A stretch of 64,000 nucleotides of DNA from Glaciimonas sp. (GTDB taxonomy: Bacteria; Pseudomonadota; Gammaproteobacteria; Burkholderiales; Burkholderiaceae_D), in NCBI GenBank assembly GCA_012927625.1, contig JABBOV010000012.1, positions 186,001 through 250,000 on the forward strand, given 5' to 3'. Below are positions 48,274 through 56,766 of the stretch, one piece after another (the first letter of the stretch is position 1; every line of letters begins with the position of its first letter). A program made the translations under genes and the position numbers. The notes under the pieces were generated by a model. The model worked only from the letters and a program-made list of their open reading frames with translations, searched no databases and was not told the DNA's origin.

Positions 48274-48516
48274 AAGCCCGCCATTTCTGCAAACCCCGAC
48301 ATATCGCCGACACAATCAACAATAGCGGGAGAACAAGGTACACGTGGATTGATATGAGGCATCCGCTGCTGCGGTAACAGCACACTGTCTGCTTGCATGG
48401 TTAATAGCTTTCTTATCAGAGTTTCAAAACGATGCAATCCGCTTACACAAGGAGGCCGCAATCTGGCAGATTCTGGTATTTTACAGAATGGTTGCAATGA
48501 CGCACATCACACGGAA

Positions 48517-48532
48517 TGTGATATTTATCACA
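48517..48532 (-). promoter_or_regulatory. CRP-like operator 1 upstream of the type I secretion operon
   Basis: TGTGATATTTATCACA fits the CRP consensus TGTGA-N6-TCACA exactly. Its centre is about 250 bases before the ABC transporter start. A Crp-family gene lies 4 kb away in the same block. Confidence 0.65.
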
Positions 48533-48553
48533 GACCCGGATCATAGCATGGCC

Positions 48554-48569
48554 TGTGATATCCGTCACA
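48554..48569 (-). promoter_or_regulatory. CRP-like operator 2
   Basis: TGTGATATCCGTCACA matches TGTGA-N6-TCACA in full. It lies 37 bases (centre to centre) from operator 1, about 3.5 helical turns, and about 290 bases before the ABC transporter start. The remainder of 48274-48681 holds no gene I can support. Confidence 0.65.
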
Positions 48570-48681
48570 GTTTGATATTCGGTTGCAATAAATTATTGCT
48601 ATTGCATGTGCTGCAATGGACGCTGCCGTCAACCTTGCAGGATCGTAATACGCCATTGGCGCCAGCAAAATAGACTGATAG

Positions 48682-50799
48682 TCAAGGCACTGCTTTTAGC
48701 GTCAGGCGGACCATACCCAATCCTAGGGCGCGGTTATCGGCCCCCAAGCCCAACTGTGCCGGCGAGGTCGGCTTGGGAATAGTCAGCGACAAGATGTTAA
48801 GACAAGCCGCTGTGCCGCCTCTGTTATCCAGGCTGGCGCTGACATCGCGGTCATCGCCGGCAAAAAATAGCGGGGTATTGATTACGGCCCCCGCTGCATC
48901 TGGTGTAGTACTTTCCAGACCAAGTTGCACCGGTTGGCCTACGTTCGGGCCAAAGGCGCGGCCGCGAATGCTGATGTCCAGCTTGGAAGCTGGTAAGCAA
49001 TTTGCCAACAACAACTTTACTGTGCGGCCATCGCTCCATCGCCCCCAATTCTCCTGCGCACTCAAACCCAGCACATCCAGTACGGTTGGCGGCAATAAAT
49101 CTTTGCTACGCAAATCAATTTCCACTGGTGCGGCCGCCAAACCTGTAGCAGATTGGCGCGGCGTGATGCCGCAGATCATGTATTGCTCGAAATAACTACG
49201 AAAATGGCTACAGGCTAGTGCATCGTGCAGCGGAGTAAAGCCAACCTGTTGAAGCTGGTTCCAGAGATGCGCGGCATTACTGCGCGCACTCAGAACGCGC
49301 ACAGGCAAATTGGGCTGGGCAGCAAGCGCGGCACGAATCAGGGCATCAATTTGGGGCGCGGTCTGCACCCCATAAAACCGGCTGTCGGGATGCAAGAACG
49401 GTAATATGAACCCGAGCGGACTAGACAGCACCAAATACTGCGCCGGGGTAGCAGCCAATGCCGGTGGCAGACTTAGCCCGAAGGCATTGACTTGCGGTTG
49501 CGCAGGGCGAACGTGGCCCCAATCGGGAATCTTGAAAGTTGCCGCCGCCAGAGCCAATATCAAGCCGAGCGACAAAGTCATGGCTTTGCGGGAGCGAACC
49601 ACACAACTCAACAATACCCATAATGCCAATCCGAACAGCAATTCAATTGGAATCAAATAACGCTGATAAGCAAACATACGCGCCCACAGCACAAAGCTGA
49701 CCATCACGAACAGCATGAAAAACAGCAACGGCCGGCCGAGCTCGCCATAGCGTTTTTTGATACCCAGCGCCAGCGGCGCCATGAGCACCAGCAGCAGCAA
49801 CCGCGCATCGGCAAAAGCCACTTCCGATGTCTTGCCGCTGCCAGTCACGGCGTCTACCAGAAAACGGACAAACTCTGCCAGCGAAGCGAAATACCAGCGC
49901 ATGTCGCGGAAATTGCCAGTATCAAAATATGGCGACTTAAACAGGCCGTTATACCAAGGAAACAGAGGACTATCCCACACCTGCAACAGATAGACATTCC
50001 ACCAGGCAGTCAATCCAAAGCCCACGAACATGCCAATACCCGTCTTGATCAATAGCACACCGCTACGCCTCCAGTCATGCAGCGGAGCACTGCACGCCAA
50101 CGCCGCTACAAAACCGATTGCAAACAGTGCGTTAGTGAGCTTGAGGCCGGCCGCAAAACCGAGTAAGCCGCCGGCCAACCAGATTCCATAATCATGTGTG
50201 CGCGGCAGCTGCCGCGCATGTCCAATACCGACGTTGCCATCAACCGCAATAGTTTCGGCACTATCGGCCAGACTGCTGCGCACACCCAGATACAAAGCGC
50301 CCAGCATCAGTGGCGCCGTCAGAGAGGAAGAAAAGCTGGTGCCCAATTCGCTCCACCACAAAGGCGCCAGCACGCTCAGGCACAAAGCCAGCAGCTCGGC
50401 TACGCTGAAGCGCTCAGACCCAAGTCGGCCGCCCAGTTGGGTGCTGATCATTACCAGCAGCGGCAAGGACAGCAATTGCAACAATGTAATGACCCACGCA
50501 CTGGCTGGAAACGACAGGTGCGACAGGGACAGATACACCAGAACATTACTCAGCGGATTCAGAAAAGACTGAATTCCAGTCGCCGCCAAATCTGTCAGTT
50601 GCCGTCCGTTCAGCAATGCATATCCGGCGTAATAGTGGTAATTCTGTAAATCCCAGTTCTGATCCTGTCCGCGCCGATACACAAATACCAGCGCCAGCAG
50701 CGCCACCGGCAAGATAAAAATCCAGCGCCCGACGGCGGCTTTATGCGACATATTATTCGACGTATTTTGCAAAATCAGGCCTTCCCCGCTTAACAACAT
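48682..50799 (-). CDS. Large polytopic membrane protein, probable GT-C/GT87-type glycosyltransferase
   Basis: A 705-residue protein with about 11-12 hydrophobic segments in the first ~440 residues and a soluble C-terminal ~260. An N-terminal QDQNWDLQNYHYYAGYALLN loop with acidic Asp after helix 1 recalls GT-C enzymes, which use lipid-linked sugars in the periplasm. I recognise it as a hypothetical family related to GT87, not a named enzyme. It lies downstream of a GtrB-like and a GtrA-like gene on the same strand, where the third gene of a Gtr system (the specific transferase) is expected. The start may instead be Met17 (50751); neither start has a strong ribosome site. Confidence 0.65.
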   Translation of the reverse strand: MLLSGEGLILQNTSNNMSHKAAVGRWIFILPVALLALVFVYRRGQDQNWDLQNYHYYAGYALLNGRQLTDLAATGIQSFLNPLSNVLVYLSLSHLSFPASAWVITLLQLLSLPLLVMISTQLGGRLGSERFSVAELLALCLSVLAPLWWSELGTSFSSSLTAPLMLGALYLGVRSSLADSAETIAVDGNVGIGHARQLPRTHDYGIWLAGGLLGFAAGLKLTNALFAIGFVAALACSAPLHDWRRSGVLLIKTGIGMFVGFGLTAWWNVYLLQVWDSPLFPWYNGLFKSPYFDTGNFRDMRWYFASLAEFVRFLVDAVTGSGKTSEVAFADARLLLLVLMAPLALGIKKRYGELGRPLLFFMLFVMVSFVLWARMFAYQRYLIPIELLFGLALWVLLSCVVRSRKAMTLSLGLILALAAATFKIPDWGHVRPAQPQVNAFGLSLPPALAATPAQYLVLSSPLGFILPFLHPDSRFYGVQTAPQIDALIRAALAAQPNLPVRVLSARSNAAHLWNQLQQVGFTPLHDALACSHFRSYFEQYMICGITPRQSATGLAAAPVEIDLRSKDLLPPTVLDVLGLSAQENWGRWSDGRTVKLLLANCLPASKLDISIRGRAFGPNVGQPVQLGLESTTPDAAGAVINTPLFFAGDDRDVSASLDNRGGTAACLNILSLTIPKPTSPAQLGLGADNRALGLGMVRLTLKAVP

Positions 50800-50927
50800 G
50801 ACTTACGCACTATCCAGGTCTGCCGTACCTGCGCTATTGCATAGACAACCGTCTTTTGCGTAAGTATTAAACAATCCGGGATGCGGCAAATGACCCGGAT
50901 ACGGCAGCCGATGGTTAGTCAGCGGCG

Positions 50928-51362
50928 TTATCGCGCGGCGCGGCGCTGTTTAAACACCCAATAGCGCGAGCCACCAAAATTAATCACCAGCCCCAGCAAG
51001 GAACCAAAAAACAGCGGCACCACCGGATAAGGCTGCAATTGCGGGTAATGCTGCGTGATCGATACAAACACAGCCAGATTGGCTAGACCACCGCAGATTT
51101 GCACCAGCAAATAACGGCCGTATTCCACCCGCTTGCGCACGGCATGATCCACTTCGCGATGAAATACCAAGGTACGGTTGAGCAACCAGGTAACCGCCAC
51201 TGCTACGGTAAAGGAAACCAGGCGGGCTGCGTAGACATTGACCTCAAATCCACGCGCCAGCAGTGTCAGCAAACCGGCATCCACCACAAAACCGACACCG
51301 CCCACAAAGATGAACAACGACAGCTTGCTGGCTATCGCCGATCGCACAAGACCCAATTTCAT
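50928..51362 (-). CDS. GtrA-family membrane protein (lipid-linked sugar flippase)
   Basis: A 144-residue protein with four helices: LFIFVGGVGFVVDAGLLTLL, AARLVSFTVAVAVTWLLNRT, YLLVQICGGLANLAVFVS and VPLFFGSLLGLVINFGGSRY. The FVGGVGFVVDAG start and the closing NFGGSRYWVF are family signatures. GtrA proteins flip undecaprenyl-phosphate-glucose or related lipid-linked sugars to the periplasmic face. The ATG at 51362 lies 4 bases after the GT2 stop; the longer upstream frame overlaps that gene and is rejected. Confidence 0.87.
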   Translation of the reverse strand: MKLGLVRSAIASKLSLFIFVGGVGFVVDAGLLTLLARGFEVNVYAARLVSFTVAVAVTWLLNRTLVFHREVDHAVRKRVEYGRYLLVQICGGLANLAVFVSITQHYPQLQPYPVVPLFFGSLLGLVINFGGSRYWVFKQRRAAR

Positions 51363-51366
51363 GGGT

Positions 51367-52338
51367 TCATCTGAACTTAGGAAAATTGAGCAATTGGCGC
51401 TCATATTCCAGCCGCTGCGCATGCACAATCGAATCCAGAATCAGGCCCACAGCGAGCAATACCACCGCCACCAACTCCAGCCCGGTAGCAAAAATCGCCA
51501 GCGGCACATGGAAGATATAGCGCGACGTCAGCCAGTCATTAAAAACTGGAATTGCCGCCACCAGCCCCGCCAGGCAAAACAGCAAACTCAAGGTGCTGAA
51601 GAAAACGAAGGGACGGTAATAGCGCAATATCTGCATGATCGTAAACAAGACCTTGGCACCGTCCCGCACGGTATTGAGCTTGGAATCACTGCCTTCCGGG
51701 CGGTCTTTATATTCGACTGGCACCTCGACAATACGGAAACGCTTATGCAAGGCGTGCAGAGTCAAGTCCGTTTCAATCTGAAAACCTTCCACCAAAATCG
51801 GATAATTCTTGACAAATTTACGATTGAATACACGGTAGCCGCTCATGATGTCCGCCAAATTCGACTTGAACAAGCCATTGACTAGCGACTGCACCAGAGC
51901 ATTGCCAAAATTATGCAGCGGGCGCTTGTTTTCACGGGCATAGTCTCCGTGCGAATGGCGGTCGCCCACCGTCATGTCGGCATCACCGCATAACACCGGT
52001 GCCATCAAATCCAAAACGCGCTCGGCCGGATACGTCTCATCGGCGTCGGCCAACACATAAATATCGGCGTCCACATCCGTAAATGCACGGCGCATCGCAT
52101 TACCCTTGCCTTGGCGCAGTTCAGTAATGACACGCCCGTCAGCGCCGCTGAGTTGCAGCGCAGCGGCAGCATATTCGGCCGTACGGTCTTTGGAATTATT
52201 GTTCACCACGACAATCGTCGCCTCCGGCAAGACCGCATGGAACGACCGAATCGTATTGGCGATAGTAAGTTCTTCGTTATACGCAGGAAGGATGACCACA
52301 ACAGATGGAACGTTAGATTTTTTGTCGCTAGACTGCAT
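51367..52338 (-). CDS. GT2-family glycosyltransferase (GtrB/dolichol-phosphate-mannose-synthase type)
   Basis: A 323-residue enzyme. The N-terminal GT-A domain carries VVVILPAYNEELTIANTI, VNNNSKDRTAE and the metal motif LADADETYPAE (DXD-type), then GDRHSHGDY and SGYRVFNRKFVKN. Two C-terminal helices (FFSTLSLLFCLAGLVAAIPV and FATGLELVAVVLLAVGLIL) anchor it, as in GtrB. Such enzymes load a sugar onto undecaprenyl phosphate. The start at 52338 is chosen over the upstream frame. It leads gtrA and the large membrane protein in one transcript. Confidence 0.88.
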   Translation of the reverse strand: MQSSDKKSNVPSVVVILPAYNEELTIANTIRSFHAVLPEATIVVVNNNSKDRTAEYAAAALQLSGADGRVITELRQGKGNAMRRAFTDVDADIYVLADADETYPAERVLDLMAPVLCGDADMTVGDRHSHGDYARENKRPLHNFGNALVQSLVNGLFKSNLADIMSGYRVFNRKFVKNYPILVEGFQIETDLTLHALHKRFRIVEVPVEYKDRPEGSDSKLNTVRDGAKVLFTIMQILRYYRPFVFFSTLSLLFCLAGLVAAIPVFNDWLTSRYIFHVPLAIFATGLELVAVVLLAVGLILDSIVHAQRLEYERQLLNFPKFR

Positions 52339-52422
52339 GGTTTTCTCAAAAAATAATGGAATTAAATACCAATTTTCAGACAGTGCACCAACCGACAAAG
52401 GCCGGTGGTAGACGAATCAGGC

Positions 52423-53136
52423 TCAGGCGCCGTTTTTTTCGCTCAGCGGCGCCAATTCATCCAGGCCCGCCTCGGCAGCGCTCTTGAGCCGGGTAGGTTG
52501 CCGCACAATCAGAACGGTGCCTTTTTTTTCCAGCACATTAAGTTTAATCAGGGTATGCAGCGCGCGCGACACTGTTTCGCGGCTGGTATTGACCATGATC
52601 GCCACCTCCTGCTGTTTCGGCAAATCAATCACTGCGCCTTGGGGCGTCTCGCGCACGAGCAACTGCAGCTGCGCAAACACGCGCTGAAATGCATTCGGGA
52701 TACTCAGCAGCGTGCGCTGATGGGACGATGCGCGCAAAGCCGTAGCCAAGTGTGTGAGCATGCGTTCGGCCACCAGCGGGCGGTTGAAAATTAAAGCCCG
52801 CGCCTGCGTTTGCGGCAAAAAAGCCACCTCCGCAACCTGCATCGCTACTACCGAAGCCGAGCGCGGCAACCCGTCAATCACCGACAGTTCGCCAAAATAG
52901 GTCCCGGGATGAATGATGTGAATACCATTTTCACGCCCGTCCGCACTCAAGTCCACCACCTGCAAAGCGCCGCGCAATAGAAATCCCATGTTGCTCGCAG
53001 CATTGCCCTTGCGAATCACCACATCCTGCGGCTGGTACAGACGCAGAACCATGATGCTGGCAACCTTAGCCAGGGTGTCTTCATCCAATCCCTTCAGCAG
53101 GGGAATGTTGGCAGCAAGTTCTAATGGAATCGACAT
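52423..53136 (-). CDS. Crp-family transcription regulator
   Basis: A 237-residue protein. The N-terminal cNMP-binding domain includes YQPQDVVIRKGNAASNMGFL and PGTYFGELSVIDGLPRSASVVA, in which the G-E-L-S and R-S-A block match the cAMP phosphate-binding cassette of Crp; the C-terminal helix-turn-helix is VAIMVNTSRETVSRALHTL, with RETVSR as in CRP. So a cyclic-nucleotide-responsive CRP-like factor is likely. Two perfect TGTGA-N6-TCACA sites lie 4 kb away before the secretion operon. It lies 84 bases from the GT2 gene, so it may be part of the same transcript and regulate the block. Confidence 0.87.
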   Translation of the reverse strand: MSIPLELAANIPLLKGLDEDTLAKVASIMVLRLYQPQDVVIRKGNAASNMGFLLRGALQVVDLSADGRENGIHIIHPGTYFGELSVIDGLPRSASVVAMQVAEVAFLPQTQARALIFNRPLVAERMLTHLATALRASSHQRTLLSIPNAFQRVFAQLQLLVRETPQGAVIDLPKQQEVAIMVNTSRETVSRALHTLIKLNVLEKKGTVLIVRQPTRLKSAAEAGLDELAPLSEKNGA

Positions 53137-53189
53137 TAAGCGGTAACCAGTCTTTACGAGGGTGCAACAGGCTTGATACAGAAGAACTC

Positions 53190-53951
53190 TCAGAACTTCA
53201 GGTAATCATCCTGCAAAATACCAAATTCGATATTCGAAAGGACGGGTGCCGGTTCGCGTTCACGCGCCAGTTTTTCCAGCGAGGCCACATTCGACAGAGA
53301 AAACAAATGGCCGTAAATCAGTGTCAGCGCGCCTGACTGGTGCAATGCTGCCACCGCGGCGGCGTCCAGTGCATCGAAGCGAGCCGCATCAATCCGATAC
53401 AACCCTGACAAAGTGCGCGGCTGGCCGTCCGGCATAGTCAGCACCAAGTCCCAAGGCACCAGCAGATCGGCCTTCAGAATGGCCTGCAACGCATGATCGG
53501 TAGCCGCTTGATTGTCTTGCACCGACTTTAAAAAGTCTAATATCTTGCGTAAAAATTCGGTGGTCTGACCAGCCTCATCAAACAAAGGGGTGCCCGATTT
53601 TTCGCTGAAATAACCGCCATCGGGATCAATGATGACAGTTTGCTCGCCGCTATCCGAAAGCGCCGCAATGCCAAACGGCACAGCGCGAAACACAGCCGGA
53701 ATATAACTGCCGCGCCACTGCCCCTGTTGATTGATGAACAGATTTTCATCAGATGACAGCCCCATCAGGCCCAGCAGAGAAGCGCGGCCCTCATTCAGGC
53801 CGAACACCACCGGCATCCAGCGCAACGCTACCGTCACCTCGGCAGCAACCAGCGTGGCTAGCGCTTTCTGGCGTGCAAATGCAAAAGGCTGCGGTGGATT
53901 CTGATGCCGCAAGTGACGGTGTGTGGTACTCGAAAGTGCTTCCAAAGGCAT
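53190..53951 (-). CDS. SapC-family protein
   Basis: A 253-residue protein without signal peptide. It shows the SapC pattern: FAFARQKALATLVAAEVTVA, MPVVFG-x-NEG, LLGLMGLSSDENLFINQQGQW, YIPAVFRAVPF, and a late DGQPRTLSGLYRID and LIYGHLFSLSNVASLEKLA. SapC is named from the Campylobacter fetus sapCDEF locus, where SapDEF secrete the S-layer protein and SapC's role is unknown. In other Proteobacteria it accompanies type I systems and RTX-like proteins. I start at 53951 (MPLEALSS); the upstream frame is low quality. First gene of the minus-strand block that ends with the type I secretion genes. Confidence 0.8.
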   Translation of the reverse strand: MPLEALSSTTHRHLRHQNPPQPFAFARQKALATLVAAEVTVALRWMPVVFGLNEGRASLLGLMGLSSDENLFINQQGQWRGSYIPAVFRAVPFGIAALSDSGEQTVIIDPDGGYFSEKSGTPLFDEAGQTTEFLRKILDFLKSVQDNQAATDHALQAILKADLLVPWDLVLTMPDGQPRTLSGLYRIDAARFDALDAAAVAALHQSGALTLIYGHLFSLSNVASLEKLAREREPAPVLSNIEFGILQDDYLKF

Positions 53952-54743
53952 GATGGCAACTCCATTAGAATTCAACCAAGGTGCAGGACATCCTGCAAAA
54001 CAACAAGCGCGCATTGTGGCACGAGCACTACCGCACACGCAATTGCGCTATTTGACGATACTAGGAACGGAGCACCGGCGCGGCCCTGCTGCTGCCAGTA
54101 GTAAAAAAAGCATTCTGGCCGCAGGCTCCGAGCCGGTGCAGCTGCACCAGCCAGTCATTACCGCGCCGAAGCTAACAGGCAATGTACGGAGTATGCCTAA
54201 AAAGACTACTTTCTACGCATGTTTAATATGCGTATATGATTAATACAATGCCATGTATCAATATCTGGCGGGCCTCGGGTTACGGTGACAGGGTGACGGG
54301 CGGCGCAGACCCTGCCAACTTACGGGCCCACCATTTGCACACAAGCTGGGCAATCACGGATAAGTTACCAATTTGTGCAATCAGTCGAGCTGCAGGCCCG
54401 GTGTCGCAACACTCATGCGTTTCCACACGCGCTGCATGCCCTTTATCGCAATTACTTGCTGTCAATAACGGCGATGGCGCAGGTCGCAATCATCCGAAAT
54501 AATGCCGCAGCGTCCATCCAGATTGATCGGCACAGAAACGCGCCGGCTGTGACCCTGTTTGATCTCAGTTTGTCAACAGGGCTTGTGGATTACTTGATGT
54601 GTGATTTACGTTTGAGTCGCTCAGCATAGTCGCGCTGTGCTCATGTGCAGGCATTTTTGTATAGAGAAAAAACCTGCGCAGTTGTTTTGAGAACAAAAAA
54701 TTTCTGCGCTACGGCATCGCTCCGCAGTTTTTATGCAATGCTA
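53952..54743. other. Long intergenic region upstream of the SapC gene
   Basis: About 790 bases with no gene I can support. The region 54188-54250 carries a copy of a dispersed GGAGTATGC element. Frames of 70-106 codons exist on the plus strand but lack ribosome sites and recognisable families, and the longest overlaps the SapC gene. The promoter of the SapC-to-Gtr block must lie here. AT-rich around 54230 and 54640-54700. Confidence 0.45.
54188..54247 (+). repeat. Dispersed GGAGTATGC element
   Basis: Begins GGAGTATGCCTAAAAAGACT and ends ATGCGTATATGATTAATACA. Matches the element at 37064 at its head, in TT-C-GCAT, and in GCGTATAT plus TTA-TACA near its end. In the long intergenic region before the SapC gene. 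Confidence 0.5.
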
Positions 54744-55724
54744 TTAAAGCCAACCTGCCCGCTTCAGCCGACGGTGCAGCAAAATACAGCCAACAATGAT
54801 GCCGCCCAAAATTACCGGGTAACTCCATTTCCATTTCAGTTCAGGCATGTACTCGAAATTCATCCCATATAAACTAAATACCATGGTCGGCACCGCCAGG
54901 ATAGCGCCCCAGCCGGCGAGCCGCTTGACCACTTCGTTCTGGCGAATAGTCACCTGCGCAAGAGCAACCTGCATGGCAGCATTAATCATTTCACGCATCC
55001 GGTCGGCGGCATGGGTGACCCGGGCCACATGGTCGATCACATCTCGATAATAAATACGGTTTTCCTTAGGGATGATGTCGCTGTGAAAGCGCAGTAATTG
55101 CGTACAAATGTCGATTAATGGCACTGCCGCAGCGTGCAGGGTCAGCAGTTCATTTTTCAGGCTATAAAAATTTTGTAAATTGTCTTCTTCAGAGCTCGGT
55201 TTGAACAGCTGGTTTTCAAAGTTTTTAAACCTTGCCTGCAAATTATCGATACACGGCTGATACTGGTCGACCACAAAATCGATGATCGAATACAACACAT
55301 AGCCGGGGCCATTTGCCAACCGGCCCGGCAAGCTCTCGGTGCGTTCCCGGACTTTTGCGTACCCCATTGACGGCCCATGCCGTACGGTGACAACGAAACG
55401 CGGCCCCAGAAAAATATGGGTCTCGCCAAACTGAATCTCTTCATCGGCCAACATTGCGGTATGCAAAACCAAAAATAGCGTGTCGCCATATTCTTCCAGC
55501 TTTGTTCGCTGGTGCGCCTTGTGTGCATCTTCCACTGCCAGGTCGTGCAGGCCGAATTCCTCCTGGATTTTGCCCATCAATTCTGAGTCTGGCTCAAGCA
55601 ATCCGACCCAAACAAAAGTACCGTCTTCCTTTAACACATCGCTGATGGCGTCGATCGTGATGTCTTCTAGCTTTTTACCGTTTCGGTACGCGCAACAATT
55701 GATAATCGCGTTTTGTGGCTTCAT
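54744..55724 (-). CDS. corA: CorA-family magnesium/cobalt transporter
   Basis: A 326-residue inner-membrane channel. The large N-terminal cytosolic funnel includes LAVEDAHKAHQRTKLEEYGD, then a long helix and two C-terminal helices. The selectivity motif YGMNF sits after the first (LAVPTMVFSLYGMNFEYMPEL), followed by positively charged HRRLKRAGWL at the end. This is the GMN signature of CorA. Start ATG 55724 (MKPQNAI); 17 upstream codons are rejected. A monocistronic gene; the ion may be Mg, Co or Ni. Confidence 0.92.
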   Translation of the reverse strand: MKPQNAIINCCAYRNGKKLEDITIDAISDVLKEDGTFVWVGLLEPDSELMGKIQEEFGLHDLAVEDAHKAHQRTKLEEYGDTLFLVLHTAMLADEEIQFGETHIFLGPRFVVTVRHGPSMGYAKVRERTESLPGRLANGPGYVLYSIIDFVVDQYQPCIDNLQARFKNFENQLFKPSSEEDNLQNFYSLKNELLTLHAAAVPLIDICTQLLRFHSDIIPKENRIYYRDVIDHVARVTHAADRMREMINAAMQVALAQVTIRQNEVVKRLAGWGAILAVPTMVFSLYGMNFEYMPELKWKWSYPVILGGIIVGCILLHRRLKRAGWL

Positions 55725-55915
55725 TGATGCGTCTCCTTGTTGTTTTCTGTTATGGCAATTGTGCAATTCTGCCATTTATTCATCGCTTGCGCGGCTGGGT
55801 CACGAAGGGTGAGAAAACCTGTCCGGCTTTGTGCTCAAATCTAGCGGACTTGGCCTGCTCGAAAGTGCGGATTGATCTGCCACCGGTAACACAATGGAGC
55901 AAAAACAGTCGACGT

Positions 55916-56671
55916 TTAACCCTGTCGGCTATCGGTCATATGCACACAATATTGCGCAAGCTCTTGCGGCACATCGCTGGGGCAAACGCCGCATTGCTTG
56001 TTGCCTGGCACGGCGAAATCAATGAACTTGGGATACGGCAAGTTCAAATTTGCCATAATGTGCTTGAACTCGTCTATCGAACGCGCTCCACCCAATCGTG
56101 GGTTGCGTTGCTTTTCTTGCGCGATGGTCGAGACATGCCGGCTCTGGTAGTCGTGTGCGGGATACACCAGATAGTCGTCGGGCAATGAAAATAGCTTTTC
56201 ATTCACGCTTTTATACAAGGCATCCGCATCGCCATTTTGAAAATCGGTGCGGCCACAACCATCAATCAGGAGCGCATCGCCAGTAAACACCCGGTCCGCA
56301 AACAAATAGGCGAAGTGGCCATCGGTATGTCCTGGCGTATGCAGTGGCTGTAATTGCATGCTGCCGACATCGAAAGGCGTTCCTTCCTCGACACCGATAT
56401 CGGCGCAGGGGAGCCACTCGAAAACGGGCGCAGCAATCTTGCTGCCGACTCGTTTTTTTAATTCGAGCGCAGCGGTAATATGGTCTGCGTGAATATGGGT
56501 ATCCAGGCTATAGGCCAAAGTAAGTCCAAGCCGGTTGACTTCAGCCAAATCGCGCTCGATTGCGACGATGACGGGATCAATCAATACGGCCAAGCCGGTT
56601 TCTTCGCATCCAAGCAAATAGGTGTAGGTGCTGGATAGCGGTTCAAACAATTGGCGAAATATCATTAACAA
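55916..56671 (-). CDS. ETHE1-like persulfide dioxygenase (metallo-beta-lactamase fold)
   Basis: A 251-residue MBL-fold protein. The metal motif THIHADH (His59, His61, Asp63, His64), later PGHTDGHFAY (His of site 1), FTGDALLID (Asp ligand) and YPAHDY (His ligand) match ETHE1-type mononuclear-iron persulfide dioxygenases, which oxidise glutathione persulfide to sulfite. The CRTDFQNGD motif is typical of the clade. The start could be Met3. A TauE sulfite exporter lies divergently across a 95-base gap containing a palindromic motif; together they would detoxify sulfide by oxidising persulfide and exporting sulfite. No rhodanese or SQR gene is adjacent. Confidence 0.87.
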   Translation of the reverse strand: MLMIFRQLFEPLSSTYTYLLGCEETGLAVLIDPVIVAIERDLAEVNRLGLTLAYSLDTHIHADHITAALELKKRVGSKIAAPVFEWLPCADIGVEEGTPFDVGSMQLQPLHTPGHTDGHFAYLFADRVFTGDALLIDGCGRTDFQNGDADALYKSVNEKLFSLPDDYLVYPAHDYQSRHVSTIAQEKQRNPRLGGARSIDEFKHIMANLNLPYPKFIDFAVPGNKQCGVCPSDVPQELAQYCVHMTDSRQG

Positions 56672-56700
56672 TCCTTTTTCAGATCGGTGCTTGGCACCAT

Positions 56701-56720
56701 GTATACGATTACAAATATAC
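56701..56720. promoter_or_regulatory. Candidate operator between the sulfide-handling genes
   Basis: GTATA at 56701-56705 and TATAC at 56716-56720 form an inverted repeat with a 10-base AT-rich centre, midway between two divergent genes. ArsR-type regulators of such gene pairs (BigR group) bind AT-rich palindromes in this position. Identity of the regulator is unknown, and no regulator gene is next to it. Confidence 0.4.
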
Positions 56721-56766
56721 TCTTCTGCAAAAAGGTAAATTTAATCCATTGCGGGAAAAGGTCGAC

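Noticed and set aside
54236-54629. Overlapping 69- to 88-codon frames in the region upstream of the SapC gene
   Set aside because: No ribosome site, no family, and stops conflict between frames; treated as intergenic.
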